Below, in pieces: positions 51,513 to 61,933 of a DNA stretch of 64,000 bases. The position numbers and the translations under genes were made by a program. The notes below the pieces were generated by a model that saw only the letters and a program-made list of their open reading frames with translations, was not told the DNA's origin and made no database searches. Source of the DNA: Salinivibrio kushneri (lineage in GTDB: Bacteria; Pseudomonadota; Gammaproteobacteria; Enterobacterales; Vibrionaceae); NCBI RefSeq assembly GCF_005280275.1, contig NZ_CP040021.1, forward strand, positions 397,001 to 461,000, given 5' to 3'. Every line of letters begins with the position of its first letter. The stretch's first letter is position 1.

Positions 51513-52061
51513 ATGTCTTTTTCACAGATTGACAATCATTGGTTGGTAGGCGCGCGCGCTTGTCTGTCTCCTCATCATAACCCACGCCCAGATAGCAAGG
51601 ATATCTCCTTGCTGGTGATCCACAACATCAGTCTGCCGCCCGGTCAGTTCGACGGTCCCTATATTGAGCAGTTTTTTCAGGGGCATCTCGACCCCTCGGC
51701 ACATCCTTACTTTGCCGAGATCGCATCGCTGCGCGTCTCCGCCCACCTACTGATCCGACGAGATGGAAGTGTGATCCAGTTTGTACCATTCAGTGCGCGT
51801 GCATGGCATGCTGGCGCTTCGTGTTTTGACGGTCGGCAGCAATGTAACGATTTTTCTATCGGTATTGAGCTAGAGGGCACAGACACACATCCATACACCG
51901 ATCAGCAGTACCAATCGTTAGCGGCGATCACGCAGACGCTGATGCAGTCCTACCCAGCCATTACTCGTGATCGAATCACAGGACACCAACATATTGCCCC
52001 AGGCCGTAAAACGGATCCTGGGGTAGCGTTTGACTGGAAAAAGTTACACGCACTGATTTAG
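51513..52061 (+). CDS. ampD: 1,6-anhydro-N-acetylmuramyl-L-alanine amidase AmpD
   Basis: AmpD cleaves anhydro-muropeptides in the cytoplasm during cell wall recycling; its loss induces AmpC beta-lactamases where AmpR is present. The 182 residues match E. coli (183). Zinc ligands H37, H158 and D168 and the catalytic lysine K166 are seen in LLVIHNISLP and GHQHIAPGRKTDPG. The ampD-pdhR neighbourhood is conserved in enterobacteria and vibrios; ampE, its usual partner, is absent here. Confidence 0.96.
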   Translation: MSFSQIDNHWLVGARACLSPHHNPRPDSKDISLLVIHNISLPPGQFDGPYIEQFFQGHLDPSAHPYFAEIASLRVSAHLLIRRDGSVIQFVPFSARAWHAGASCFDGRQQCNDFSIGIELEGTDTHPYTDQQYQSLAAITQTLMQSYPAITRDRITGHQHIAPGRKTDPGVAFDWKKLHALI

Positions 52062-52084
52062 ATGCCTATTGCATTGACTGAACT

Positions 52085-52101
52085 AAATGGTCTGACCAAT
52101 T
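52085..52101 (+). promoter_or_regulatory. PdhR box 1
   Basis: AAATGGT-CTG-ACCAATT matches the PdhR operator AATTGGT-N3-ACCAATT with one mismatch. It lies about 205 bp ahead of the pdhR ATG and just beyond the ampD stop codon. Confidence 0.8.
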
Positions 52102-52218
52102 TAAAGGGACGGGATATTCATGGCTGTCAGGCTAAAAATACACAGGTTTCCATGATGTCAATCAAAGTTCAGGTGGACAGAATACCCGCTGTCTGGTAAC
52201 TTTAGGGATCAATAAAGT

Positions 52219-52235
52219 AATTGGTCTTACCAATT
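52219..52235 (+). promoter_or_regulatory. PdhR box 2
   Basis: AATTGGT-CTT-ACCAATT is a perfect match to the PdhR operator. It lies about 70 bp ahead of the pdhR ATG and is 134 bp from box 1, centre to centre. In E. coli pyruvate releases PdhR from one such site to induce pdhR-aceEF-lpd. Confidence 0.9.
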
Positions 52236-52297
52236 TACAATCAGTCAATCTCTGTAGCTAAGCGCCAAGCTTGGGGGGCAGATGGTCAATAAATACA

Positions 52298-53071
52298 ATG
52301 GCATATCAGCGAATTCGTCAACCTAAACTCTCGGATGTAATTGAAAAAGAGCTCGAGGGCTTAATTCTGGAAGGGACCTTGTCTCCGGGCCAGAAGTTAC
52401 CGCCTGAACGAGAGTTAGCGACGCAATTTGATGTGTCTCGCCCGTCAGTGCGCGAAGCGATTCAACGGCTTGAAGTCAAAAAGCTACTGACGCGCAAGCA
52501 AGGTGGCGGCACCTTTGTCAGTGAACGCCTTTGGCAACGCTTCTCTGAGCCATTGCTAGAGTTATTGGCGGACCATCCAGAAACCCAGCTTGATTTATTG
52601 GAGTCACGGCATGCTTTAGAGGGGATTTCTTCTTATTTTGCCGCATTACGGGGAACAGAAGAGGATTTTTCTCGCATTGAAGACTGTCATGACGCCATTC
52701 GTCAAGCACAACAAAATGGGGACTTAGAGGCAGAAGCCTCGGCTGTGATGCAGTATCTCGTTGCCGTAACGGAAGCGGCGCATAATGTGGTGTTACTTCA
52801 CATCATGCGCAGTCTCGCGCCGTTACTGGAACAGAATATTTTGCAAAATTTTGAGCTACTTTATCGCCGTCAAGAGACGGTGGAAAACGTCAGCCGACAC
52901 CGAGCTGAGATAGTGGATGCGATTACCGCTGGTGAACCAGAAAAAGCCAGACAAGCGTCGCATGCGCACTTGGCTTACATTGAGGAAACTCTGTTGGATC
53001 TTGGTCGAGAAGAAAGCCGTCGCGAACGGTCTCTACGTCGAATTCAACAACGCAAGGACGAGTTGGAGTAG
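52298..53071 (+). CDS. pdhR: Pyruvate-responsive repressor PdhR (GntR/FadR family)
   Basis: PdhR represses the pyruvate dehydrogenase operon and is released by pyruvate. The 257 residues match E. coli (254). It has an N-terminal winged helix (about 5-75; [48 protein letters not shown]) and a C-terminal FCD ligand domain. ATG 52298 ([13 protein letters not shown]) agrees with the E. coli start; an upstream ATG in frame would add nine residues. It is first in pdhR-aceE-aceF-lpd, with two PdhR boxes upstream, so it is autoregulated. Confidence 0.96.
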   Translation: MAYQRIRQPKLSDVIEKELEGLILEGTLSPGQKLPPERELATQFDVSRPSVREAIQRLEVKKLLTRKQGGGTFVSERLWQRFSEPLLELLADHPETQLDLLESRHALEGISSYFAALRGTEEDFSRIEDCHDAIRQAQQNGDLEAEASAVMQYLVAVTEAAHNVVLLHIMRSLAPLLEQNILQNFELLYRRQETVENVSRHRAEIVDAITAGEPEKARQASHAHLAYIEETLLDLGREESRRERSLRRIQQRKDELE

Positions 53072-53160
53072 CCTTATTCGCACCGATAGAAACGCGAAGG
53101 GCACTGCAGCTGCGACAACGTTTGTTTTGTACGAGTCAATCAACGAAAGGATAGATCGCC

Positions 53161-55827
53161 ATGTCTGAAGTCATGAAACATGACGTGGACGCACTTGAAA
53201 CACAAGAGTGGTTGCAAGCTCTTGAGTCAGTCGTTCGTGAAGAAGGTGTAGAACGTGCCCAGTTCCTTCTGGAGCAAGTATTAGGGCAAGCACGTTTGGA
53301 CGGTGTTGACATGCCAACGGGCGTGACCACCAACTATGTAAATACCATTCCTGCTGATCAAGAACCTGCTTACCCAGGTGATGTGAATCTGGAACGCCGT
53401 ATCCGTTCTATCATTCGTTGGAACGCAATCATGATCGTGTTGCGTGCGTCCAAGAAGGATTTAGAGCTGGGTGGCCACATGGCATCATTCCAGTCTTCGG
53501 CGGCATTTTATGAAACCTGCTTTAACCACTTCTTCCGTGCGCCTAACGAGAAAGACGGTGGCGACCTGGTGTATTATCAAGGTCATATTTCTCCAGGTAT
53601 CTATGCACGTGCCTTTGTTGAAGGCCGCTTGAGCGAAGAGCAGCTCGACAACTTCCGTCAGGAGGTCGATGGCAAAGGGGTGTCTTCATATCCGCACCCG
53701 AAACTGATGCCTGAGTTCTGGCAGTTCCCAACTGTATCTATGGGTCTGGGTCCGATTGCGTCTATCTATCAAGCGCGTTTCCTCAAATACCTCAACGGTC
53801 GTGGCCTAAAAGACACCTCTGAGCAGCGTGTTTATGCGTTCCTCGGTGACGGTGAGATGGATGAGCCAGAGTCACGCGGTGCGTTGTCATTCGCAGCCCG
53901 TGAAAACCTGGATAACCTCTGCTTCTTGATTAACTGTAACCTGCAGCGCCTTGATGGTCCTGTAATGGGTAACGGTAAAATCGTTCAAGAGCTGGAAGGC
54001 CTCTTTAAAGGCGCCGGCTGGAACGTGATCAAAGTGGTTTGGGGCTCTGGCTGGGACAAACTGCTGGCCAAAGACACCTCAGGTAAATTGCTGCAGTTGA
54101 TGAATGAAACCATCGACGGTGATTACCAGACGTTCAAATCGAAAGACGGCGCTTACGTCCGCGAACACTTCTTCGGCAAGTACCCAGAAACCGCAGCCTT
54201 GGTTGCAGACATGACTGACGAAGAGATCTTTGCACTTAAGCGTGGTGGCCACGAGCCATCTAAATTGTTTGCTGCCTTCAAAGCAGCACAAGAGTGCAAT
54301 GACCGTCCAACCGTGATCTTGGCGAAAACCGTCAAAGGTTATGGCATGGGTGAAGCGGCTGAAGGGAAAAACATCGCGCACCAAGTCAAGAAAATGGACA
54401 TGACCCATGTTCACGCGATGCGTGATCGTCTTGGCCTACAAGACTTGTTGTCTGACGACGATGTACAAAACCTGAAGTACCTGAAGTTGGAAGAAGGCTC
54501 TGCCGAGTACGAATACCTGCACGCACGTCGTAAGGCACTTCACGGTTATACTCCACAGCGTCTGCCGAAATTTACGCAAGAACTGACATTGCCAAAACTG
54601 GACGATTTCTCGGCGTTACTGTCTGAACAGAAACGTGATATCTCCACCACGATGGCCTTTGTGCGTTCTTTGAATGTCTTGCTGAAAGACAAGAGCATTG
54701 GCAAGAACATTGTGCCTATCATTGCCGACGAAGCGCGTACATTCGGTATGGAAGGCTTGTTCCGTCAAGTAGGTATCTACAACCCGCAGGGTCAGACTTA
54801 TACCCCAGAAGATCGCGGTGTGGTGTCTTACTACAAAGAAGACGAAGGCGGCCAAGTACTGCAAGAAGGGATCAACGAGCTAGGCGCGATGTCATCGTGG
54901 GTAGCGGCGGCGACCTCTTACAGCACTAATGATCTGCCAATGATCCCATTCTACATCTACTACTCAATGTTCGGCTTCCAACGTGTTGGCGACATGGCGT
55001 GGATGGCGGGTGACCAGCAAGCGCGTGGTTTCCTATTGGGTGCGACTGCCGGTCGTACTACCTTGAACGGTGAAGGTCTACAACACGAAGACGGTCACAG
55101 CCATATTTTGGCAAGCACGGTACCTAACTGTGTTTCTTACGACCCAACCTTCGCGTACGAAGTGGCGGTGATCATGCAAGACGGTATCCGTCGCATGTAC
55201 GGTCCTGACCAAGAAAACATCTACTACTACTTGACGCTGATGAACGAAAACTATCATCAGCCAGCCATGCCTGAGGGCGCGGAAGAAGGTATCCGTAAAG
55301 GTATCTACAAGTTGGAAACCTATACGGGCGACAAAGCGAAAGTCCAGCTAATGGGCTCTGGCACCATCATGACCGAAGTGCGTAAAGCGGCGAAACTGCT
55401 TAGCGATGAGTTCGGTGTGGCGTCTGACGTTTACAGCGTGACCTCGTTCAACGAGCTGGCACGTGATGGTCAAGATGTCGATCGTTTCAACATGCTGAAC
55501 CCAGATGCAGAAAGCAAAGTGCCTTACATCCAAACCGTGATGGGCACAGAGCCAGCGATTGCTGCGACTGACTACATGAAGAACTATGCTGACCAAGTTC
55601 GTGCGTTTGTCCCAGCTGAATCTTACAAAGTACTGGGCACTGACGGCTTTGGCCGTTCAGACAGCCGTGAAAACCTTCGTCGTCACTTTGAAGTGAACGC
55701 AGGCTATGTGGTTGTAGCGGCACTTAATGAGCTGGCTAAGCGTGGCGATGTTGACAAGAAAGTGGTCGCAGAAGCGATCAAGAAATTCGACATCGATACC
55801 AACAAAGTAAACCCGCTGTTCGCGTAA
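53161..55827 (+). CDS. aceE: Pyruvate dehydrogenase E1 component, homodimeric
   Basis: E1 decarboxylates pyruvate with thiamine diphosphate and transfers the acetyl group to the lipoyl domains of E2. The 888 residues equal the E. coli enzyme (887). The thiamine-binding motif runs from GDGEMDEPESRGALSFAARE to LINCNLQRLDGPV. The transketolase-like C-terminal half contains YYIYYSMFGFQRVGD-type and EGLQHEDGHSHIL segments. The start lies 89 bp after pdhR with AAAGGA upstream, and aceF follows after 12 bp. Confidence 0.98.
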   Translation: MSEVMKHDVDALETQEWLQALESVVREEGVERAQFLLEQVLGQARLDGVDMPTGVTTNYVNTIPADQEPAYPGDVNLERRIRSIIRWNAIMIVLRASKKDLELGGHMASFQSSAAFYETCFNHFFRAPNEKDGGDLVYYQGHISPGIYARAFVEGRLSEEQLDNFRQEVDGKGVSSYPHPKLMPEFWQFPTVSMGLGPIASIYQARFLKYLNGRGLKDTSEQRVYAFLGDGEMDEPESRGALSFAARENLDNLCFLINCNLQRLDGPVMGNGKIVQELEGLFKGAGWNVIKVVWGSGWDKLLAKDTSGKLLQLMNETIDGDYQTFKSKDGAYVREHFFGKYPETAALVADMTDEEIFALKRGGHEPSKLFAAFKAAQECNDRPTVILAKTVKGYGMGEAAEGKNIAHQVKKMDMTHVHAMRDRLGLQDLLSDDDVQNLKYLKLEEGSAEYEYLHARRKALHGYTPQRLPKFTQELTLPKLDDFSALLSEQKRDISTTMAFVRSLNVLLKDKSIGKNIVPIIADEARTFGMEGLFRQVGIYNPQGQTYTPEDRGVVSYYKEDEGGQVLQEGINELGAMSSWVAAATSYSTNDLPMIPFYIYYSMFGFQRVGDMAWMAGDQQARGFLLGATAGRTTLNGEGLQHEDGHSHILASTVPNCVSYDPTFAYEVAVIMQDGIRRMYGPDQENIYYYLTLMNENYHQPAMPEGAEEGIRKGIYKLETYTGDKAKVQLMGSGTIMTEVRKAAKLLSDEFGVASDVYSVTSFNELARDGQDVDRFNMLNPDAESKVPYIQTVMGTEPAIAATDYMKNYADQVRAFVPAESYKVLGTDGFGRSDSRENLRRHFEVNAGYVVVAALNELAKRGDVDKKVVAEAIKKFDIDTNKVNPLFA

Positions 55828-55839
55828 GAGGCTGAAATA

Positions 55840-57720
55840 ATGTCAATCGAGATTAATGTACCTGACATCGGTGCGGATGAAGTAGAAGTGACTGAGATCC
55901 TTGTCAGCGTGGGTGACAAGGTTGAAGAAGAGCAGTCGTTAATCACCGTTGAGGGTGATAAAGCATCCATGGAAGTCCCTGCATCACAAGCGGGTGTGGT
56001 CAAGGAAATTAAAATTGCCGAGGGTGACAAAGTCACCACCGGCTCTTTGATGATGATCTTTGAAGCGGAAGGTGCCGCATCAAGCGCTCCTGCGGAAGAG
56101 GCGGCTCCCGCTGCCCCTGCTGCAGCACCAGCGGCTGCATCAGAAATCAAAGAAGTGCACGTGCCTGATATCGGCGGTGACGAAGTTGAAGTGACCGACA
56201 TCATGGTCGCGGTAGGCGACAGCGTCGACGAAGAGCAATCATTGATCACCGTTGAAGGCGACAAAGCGTCAATGGAAGTGCCGGCACCGTTTGCTGGTAC
56301 CGTTAAAGAGATCAAAATTGCTTCAGGTGACAAGGTCTCAACTGGCTCTTTGATCATGATGTTTGAAGTCGGCAGCAGTGCCCCTGCCGAGGCACCTGCC
56401 CAAGCTGCACCTGCGGCCCCTGCTGCGTCAGAATCAAAAGACGTCAACGTTCCTGACATTGGCGGTGATGAAGTCGAAGTGACTGACATCATGGTCGCTG
56501 TAGGCGATACGGTTGAAGAAGAGCAATCTTTGATCACCGTTGAAGGCGACAAAGCGTCAATGGAAGTGCCGGCACCGTTTGCGGGTACAGTGAAAGAAAT
56601 CAAAATCGCCGCGGGCGATAAAGTGTCTACCGGCTCGCACATCATGGTGTTCGAGGTGGCGGGTAGTGCACCTGCGGCACCAGCAGCGGCACCTGCACCT
56701 GCTGCAGAGGAAAAATCTGCACCCGCACCAAAAGCGGAAGCACCTGCAGCAGCTAAAGCCGACGCCGGTAAAGACGAGTTTGTTGAAAACAAAGAATACG
56801 CGCATGCGTCACCTGTTGTTCGTCGTCTCGCGCGTGAATTCGGTGTTAACTTGGCGAAAGTCAAAGGCACCGGTCGTAAAGGACGTGTACTGAAAGAAGA
56901 CGTACAAGGCTATGTGAAAGAGGCGCTTAAGCGTCTTGAATCTGGCGCAGCGTCTGGCTCTGGCGACGGCAGTGCACTTGGCCTGCTCCCTTGGCCGAAA
57001 GTGGACTTCAGCAAGTTCGGTGAAACAGAAGAAAAACCACTGTCTCGCATCAAGAAGATCTCGGGGGCGAACCTGGCACGTAACTGGGTGATGATCCCGC
57101 ACGTGACGCAGTGGGATAACGCCGATATCACTGAAGTGGAAGCGTTCCGTAAAGAGCAAAACGCGATCGAGAAGAAGAAAGAGTCAGGCATGAAGATCAC
57201 CCCATTGGTGTTCATCATGAAAGCGGCTGCTAAAGCGCTGGAAGCTTTCCCTTCATTCAACGCGTCACTGTCTGAAGACGGTGAAAGCCTGATCATGAAG
57301 AAGTATGTCAACATCGGTATCGCGGTTGACACGCCAAATGGTCTGGTCGTGCCTGTCTTTAAAGACGTGAACAAGAAAGGCATTCACGAGCTGTCTGAAG
57401 AGCTGATGGTGGTATCGAAGAAAGCCCGTGGCGGTAAGCTAACGGCCTCTGATATGCAAGGTGGTTGCTTTACCATCTCTAGCCTAGGTGGCCTTGGCGG
57501 TACGGCGTTTACGCCAATCGTTAATGCGCCAGAAGTGTCTATCTTGGGTGTGTCTAAGTCAGAAATGAAGCCAGTATGGAACGGTAAGGACTTTGAACCT
57601 CGCCTGATGCTGCCGCTGTCACTGTCTTACGACCACCGTGTGATTGACGGTGCCGAGGGTGCGCGCTTTATTAGCTACCTCAACGGCCTACTGTCTGATA
57701 TTCGCCGTTTGGTACTCTAA
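55840..57720 (+). CDS. aceF: Dihydrolipoamide acetyltransferase E2 with three lipoyl domains
   Basis: E2 forms the core of the pyruvate dehydrogenase complex and transfers acetyl groups to CoA. The 626 residues (630 in E. coli) hold three lipoyl domains with the lipoylated lysines K41, K142 and K238, each in [11 protein letters not shown]. Ala/Pro-rich linkers join them. A peripheral subunit-binding domain ([20 protein letters not shown], near 325) and the catalytic domain ending in [14 protein letters not shown] follow. The second and third lipoyl domains are nearly identical at DNA level over 65 bp (56230-56294 and 56518-56582). Confidence 0.98.
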   Translation: MSIEINVPDIGADEVEVTEILVSVGDKVEEEQSLITVEGDKASMEVPASQAGVVKEIKIAEGDKVTTGSLMMIFEAEGAASSAPAEEAAPAAPAAAPAAASEIKEVHVPDIGGDEVEVTDIMVAVGDSVDEEQSLITVEGDKASMEVPAPFAGTVKEIKIASGDKVSTGSLIMMFEVGSSAPAEAPAQAAPAAPAASESKDVNVPDIGGDEVEVTDIMVAVGDTVEEEQSLITVEGDKASMEVPAPFAGTVKEIKIAAGDKVSTGSHIMVFEVAGSAPAAPAAAPAPAAEEKSAPAPKAEAPAAAKADAGKDEFVENKEYAHASPVVRRLAREFGVNLAKVKGTGRKGRVLKEDVQGYVKEALKRLESGAASGSGDGSALGLLPWPKVDFSKFGETEEKPLSRIKKISGANLARNWVMIPHVTQWDNADITEVEAFRKEQNAIEKKKESGMKITPLVFIMKAAAKALEAFPSFNASLSEDGESLIMKKYVNIGIAVDTPNGLVVPVFKDVNKKGIHELSEELMVVSKKARGGKLTASDMQGGCFTISSLGGLGGTAFTPIVNAPEVSILGVSKSEMKPVWNGKDFEPRLMLPLSLSYDHRVIDGAEGARFISYLNGLLSDIRRLVL

Positions 57721-57729
57721 TCGCAATAC

Positions 57730-57772
57730 CAACAACCCGACTGGCTGGTCAAAGGTCGGTCGGGAATTGTTG
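57730..57772 (+). promoter_or_regulatory. Hairpin in the aceF-lpd spacer
   Basis: CAACAACCCGAC (57730-57741) pairs with GTCGGG-AA-TTGTTG (57759-57772) across a 17-base loop, with a two-base bulge. No T run follows, so it is not a typical terminator. It begins 10 bp after the aceF stop codon and could protect or process the aceEF message. The lpd leader of about 130 bp follows without a clear promoter. Confidence 0.4.
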
Positions 57773-57906
57773 TGCAGCTCACAGGCTATGGGTTTTTATT
57801 TTTCAGCCCATTAACATGGCTGTAAACTGTGGCTCCCAGATACCCACAACAATAAAAAAATTACCGCTCTTAGCCTGTCAGGGAATAAGACTATAACGAG
57901 GTCAGA

Positions 57907-59331
57907 ATGAGTAAAGAAATCAAAGCGCAAGTCGTCGTCCTTGGCGCTGGTCCTGCTGGATACTCCGCCGCTTTCCGCTGTGCCGACCTAGGTTTGGAAA
58001 CCGTATTGGTTGAACGTTACAACAACCTTGGCGGTGTGTGTCTAAACGTCGGCTGTATCCCATCTAAAGCCCTACTTCACGTTGCCAAAGTGATTGAAGA
58101 AGCCAAAGCCATGGCCGAGCACGGCGTGGTATTCGGTGAGCCACAAACCGATATCGACAAGATCCGCTCTTGGAAAGATAAGGTCATTAGCCAACTGACG
58201 GGTGGCTTAGGCGGTATGGCCAAGCAGCGTAAAGTGACAGTCGTCAATGGCACAGGCCGTTTCACTGGCGCCAACACCCTGTTAGTCGAAGGGGAAGAAA
58301 GCACTACCATCAACTTTGATAATGCCATCATCGCGGCCGGCTCTCGTCCTATCGAGCTGCCATTTATCCCGCATGATGACCCACGCATTTGGGACTCCAC
58401 CGACGCCCTTGAGCTCAAAGAAGTACCTGAAAAAATGCTGCTAATGGGTGGCGGCATCATCGGCCTAGAGATGGGCACCGTCTACCATGCACTCGGCTCA
58501 CAGGTTGATGTGGTCGAAATGTGCGATCAGGTGATCCCTGCGGCAGATAAAGACGTGATCAAAGTCTTTACCAAGCGCATCAGCAAGAAGATGAACCTCA
58601 TGCTGGAAACCAAGGTGACCGCGGTAGAAGCCAAAGAAGACGGCATCTACGTCACCATGGAAGGCAAAAAAGCCCCAGCAGAGCCTGTTCGCTATGACGC
58701 TGTTTTGGTTGCCATCGGCCGTAGCCCGAATGGCAAACTGCTTGATGCGGGCCAAGCTGGCGTTGAAGTTGACGATCGCGGCTTTATCAATGTTGATAAG
58801 CAGATGCGCACCAACGTGCCGCACATCTATGCGATCGGTGACATCGTGGGTCAGCCTATGTTGGCGCACAAAGGTGTACACGAAGGCCATGTGGCGGCAG
58901 AGGTTATCTCAGGTAAGAAGCATTACTTCGATCCAAAAGTGATCCCATCGATTGCGTACACTGAGCCAGAAGTGGCGTGGGTCGGTAAAACTGAGAAAGA
59001 GTGTAAAGAAGAAGGCATTAACTACGAAGTAGCAACCTTCCCATGGGCCGCTTCAGGTCGTGCGATTGCGTCTGATTGTTCGGACGGTCTGACCAAGATG
59101 ATCTTCGATAAAGATACGCACCGTGTGATCGGTGGTGCTGTCGTGGGTACCAACGGCGGTGAGCTGCTGGGTGAAATTGGTCTTGCTATCGAGATGGGTT
59201 GTGATGCCGAAGATGTCGCGCTGACGGTTCATGCTCACCCAACCTTGCACGAATCGGTTGGTTTGGCTGCAGAAGTGTTTGAAGGCTCAATCACCGATAT
59301 GCCTAACCCGAAAGCGAAGAAAAAGAAATAA
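57907..59331 (+). CDS. lpd: Dihydrolipoamide dehydrogenase E3
   Basis: E3 reoxidises dihydrolipoamide with NAD for the pyruvate and 2-oxoglutarate dehydrogenase complexes and the glycine cleavage system. The 474 residues equal E. coli Lpd. FAD binding: VVVLGAGPAGYSAAFRCADL. The redox disulfide lies in GGVCLNVGCIPSKALLH, NAD binding in LLMGGGIIGLEMGTVYH, and the catalytic His-Glu pair in HAHPTLHESVGLA. It lies 186 bp after aceF, a larger gap than inside aceE-aceF, which fits separate control of lpd. Confidence 0.98.
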   Translation: MSKEIKAQVVVLGAGPAGYSAAFRCADLGLETVLVERYNNLGGVCLNVGCIPSKALLHVAKVIEEAKAMAEHGVVFGEPQTDIDKIRSWKDKVISQLTGGLGGMAKQRKVTVVNGTGRFTGANTLLVEGEESTTINFDNAIIAAGSRPIELPFIPHDDPRIWDSTDALELKEVPEKMLLMGGGIIGLEMGTVYHALGSQVDVVEMCDQVIPAADKDVIKVFTKRISKKMNLMLETKVTAVEAKEDGIYVTMEGKKAPAEPVRYDAVLVAIGRSPNGKLLDAGQAGVEVDDRGFINVDKQMRTNVPHIYAIGDIVGQPMLAHKGVHEGHVAAEVISGKKHYFDPKVIPSIAYTEPEVAWVGKTEKECKEEGINYEVATFPWAASGRAIASDCSDGLTKMIFDKDTHRVIGGAVVGTNGGELLGEIGLAIEMGCDAEDVALTVHAHPTLHESVGLAAEVFEGSITDMPNPKAKKKK

Positions 59332-59357
59332 ACCACGCGTTTATATTTTTCTGACTC

Positions 59358-59381
59358 AGCCCCGCCATGCGGGGCTTTTTT
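59358..59381 (+). terminator. Intrinsic terminator of lpd
   Basis: AGCCCCGC (59358-59365), loop CAT and GCGGGGCT (59369-59376) with T residues to 59381. It closes the pdh operon. Confidence 0.9.
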
Positions 59382-59408
59382 GTGCCTGTGAACCCCTGTG
59401 GGTCCTGA

Positions 59409-59435
59409 ACAAAAAAAGCGGGCCAAGGCCCGCTT
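59409..59435 (-). terminator. Terminator of the chemoreceptor gene
   Basis: AAGCGGGCC (59416-59424) and GGCCCGCTT (59427-59435) form a near-continuous palindrome. The minus strand continues with a run of T residues. It is back to back with the lpd terminator. Confidence 0.8.
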
Positions 59436-59464
59436 AGTGCGTCAGTCGGTAGCATCGCAATGGT

Positions 59465-61380
59465 TTAAAGCTTGAAGCTCCCTACTAGGGTATCCAGACG
59501 TTGGGAAAGATCGCGCAGTGACTCACTCGCTTCTGCCATGGTGTTGGCGGTATCAGCGGTTTGCTGTGAGCTGTGGTTAATCTCTTCGATATTTTGGTTA
59601 ATATCGTTGACCACGGTAGACTGCTCTTCAGTCGCGGTGGCCACCTGAGTGTTCATGTCCGAGATTTGTACAATCTGCTCGTTGATTGCATTGAGCGATT
59701 GTGACGCCTCATCGGAGGCATTGACCCCTTCAGCGGTCATGGTGCGGCTTTGTTCCATGGCATCTACCGCGTTGCGCGCTTCTTGCTGCAGGCGGTCAAT
59801 CATAGTCTGGATTTCGTCGGTGGAGTCAGAGGTGCGACTGGCCAAGCTGCGTACTTCATCGGCGACAACTGCAAAGCCACGTCCTTGCTCGCCGGCTCGC
59901 GCCGCTTCAATCGCCGCATTCAGCGCCAGCAAGTTGGTTTGCTCAGAGATACCGCGGATCACATCCAAAATACCGCCAATCGAATCGGTGTTTTCAGCCA
60001 AGGCGCTGATCACTTTCGACATATTCTCCATGTCATCAGCCAGGCGAGCGATGGTATCTCGTGCCTGGGGGTCACCACGCCTTGGCCACTTGCCGCATCA
60101 TCAGAGGCTTGGTTGGCGGCACTGGCAGCACTGGCGGCATTGCCTGCAATCTCATTAACGGTCGCCCCCATTTCATTGATGGCGGTAACCACTTGCACGG
60201 TGCGATCTCGCTGATACTCGCTTTGTGATTGGGTGGCGCCAGCTTGTGATGACACTTGCTCGGCCGCACTACGCAACTCACCACCGGTGCGGGCAACGTC
60301 TGAGACTAAACGATGGATTTTCTCCACAAAGCTATTAAAGCCAGAGGCGAGTTGACCAATCTCATCTTGGCTGTTGATATCCACGCGTTGGCGCAGATCC
60401 CCTTCACCTTCACCAATTTCACGGAACACGTTGGCGACATATTGGATGGGTTTGGTAATGGTCGCGGCAAGCCAGACGGCAACGACGATAAAAATGAGAC
60501 CGACGACGACCGATACCATCAGGATTTGATTGCGCGTTTCATTGAGAGGCGCGTAAACCTCTTCGGCAGGGACATCGGCGATAACAAACCAATCCATGGA
60601 GGGCACATAACTGGATGCCAGCAGGACTTCTTCACCATTAATACGGGTGTCGAGCAGGTTAAAATCGCCTTTTTGCAGCAAGCTGCGCGCTTGGCCACCA
60701 TAAATATCGCTTAAGGTTTGCTCGCCCATTAGATTGGTGTCGCGGTGCAGTTGCACTAGGCCGTCAGCGTTGACCAAGAAGACAAAACCCGATTGTTCAA
60801 TTTTAAATTGATTCAAAAAGCGGGTCATGTCCTCCAACGAGCGTGAAAAACCGGCTAATCCTTTACCGTTAAGCTGTTGAAAGTTGACGAACAGTTTGAG
60901 CTCGCCATTATCCTCTTGGAATACCTGGGCCATGGTGGCATTGCCACTGTCGAGGAAGTTGTAAAACCAACTGTCTTTTTCACGCGTTAACACCCGTAAA
61001 AATCCGTTCTGATTCCAATACTGCCCGGTGTTGCGGTTGGCAATGGAGGCATCATTCAAATCGTATTGCTCACGTAATACGTTGAGCTGTTTGATCACGC
61101 GGGTTTCTTCTGCAGACGTAATATCTTGGTTGATGATATCTAGCATCACAGGGTTAGAAGCCAGCTGACGTGCGGCCGATTGTAGCTGGTTTACCTCACT
61201 ATCAATGGTATCTCTAAACTGGGTGAGGGTGGTGGGAAGCTCGTTTTCTAACAGGCGCTTTTCCATGATGTCGCGTGCTTGGCTTAAGCTCATATAACTG
61301 ATGATGGCGGTGGAGGCGATCACCGCGGAGACAAATGCCAACACGAGTTTTTTTTTGATCGTGAGTTGCTTTAGCTTCAT
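59465..61380 (-). pseudogene. Methyl-accepting chemotaxis protein, frameshifted
   Basis: Two overlapping frames together make one chemoreceptor. The N-terminal frame (ATG 61380, 456 codons) has a membrane helix at about 11-30, a Cache-type periplasmic domain (NQNGFLRVLTREKDSWFYNF), a second helix near 285-310 and a HAMP domain. The signalling domain then starts (AINEMGATVNEIAGNAASAA). After ASGQGVVT the frame breaks and continues in another phase as [19 protein letters not shown], through the hairpin tip ([20 protein letters not shown]) to the stop at 59465. The break coincides with five consecutive G residues on the plus strand (60067-60071). A one-base loss or two-base gain there explains it. 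It is either a true pseudogene, a variable tract or a sequence error. Intact length would be about 638 residues. Confidence 0.85.
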
Positions 61381-61933
61381 GCCCTTCTCTCTATTGGGTC
61401 TATTAACAGACGATAGGTTAGCGTGACAAAAATGTGATGATGTTTATGGCACTAACATCTAAGTTAGCAGATATGTGTGAATGATTGGTTATGTATCGAC
61501 CATGAAACAATAAAATTGAAGCCTTTGCTCAGGGTTATTGATAAAAATGACACTTTACTCGCGCTTTCAACATAAAGCGGTAAAAGTGCGTCGTCGTTTG
61601 CGGGAGATAGGGCGCAAAGCAATGGTAGTCGGATCACTGCGCGATGGCGAAAAGCGGTGTAGAATCAGTGACAACCGCGACAGGCTCTGGGTAACTTATA
61701 CCGAGAGGTGTGGAGTAGCGTACCGCGTCACTACGACCTAAGTATTATGTTTCACAAAACGAGTAGATTTTAATTTTAGGTTAAAAATGCTATCCTCACG
61801 CAGCGGTTACGTGCTCGAACCCTCGTCTTGCTGGAAAATTTTAATAAACTTCGCCGGATAAGCGTGATACGAGTACTAACACTTTCCAAGGATGTTGGAT
61901 CACACGATCTGACCGAGAAAAGAGGAAATAGTC
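61381..61933. other. Intergenic region between the chemoreceptor gene and acnB
   Basis: 553 bp holding the divergent upstream regions of the chemoreceptor gene and acnB. A weak acnB promoter candidate is TTTTAA (61768-61773) with TATCCT (61791-61796), 17 bp apart, leaving a leader of about 130 bases. No PdhR box or other operator is recognised. The only frame longer than 60 codons is listed separately. Confidence 0.4.
61538..61741 (+). CDS. Doubtful 67-codon ORF
   Basis: The frame encodes a very basic product (many Arg and Lys, for example KVRRRLREIGRKAMVV) with no recognised family. There is no good ribosome binding site ahead of either ATG (61538 or 61547). It lies in the long spacer before acnB. 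It is listed for completeness and is more likely not a gene. Confidence 0.15.
   Translation: MIKMTLYSRFQHKAVKVRRRLREIGRKAMVVGSLRDGEKRCRISDNRDRLWVTYTERCGVAYRVTTT

Noticed and set aside
55840-56680. Repeats that could be read as a tandem or CRISPR-like array
   Set aside because: They are in-frame lipoyl domains of AceF, not spacer-separated short repeats.
55704-56870. A 388-codon frame on the minus strand across aceF
   Set aside because: It is the antisense of the three lipoyl domains and Ala/Pro linkers, giving a low-complexity Ser/Thr/Ala product. aceF is certain on the plus strand.
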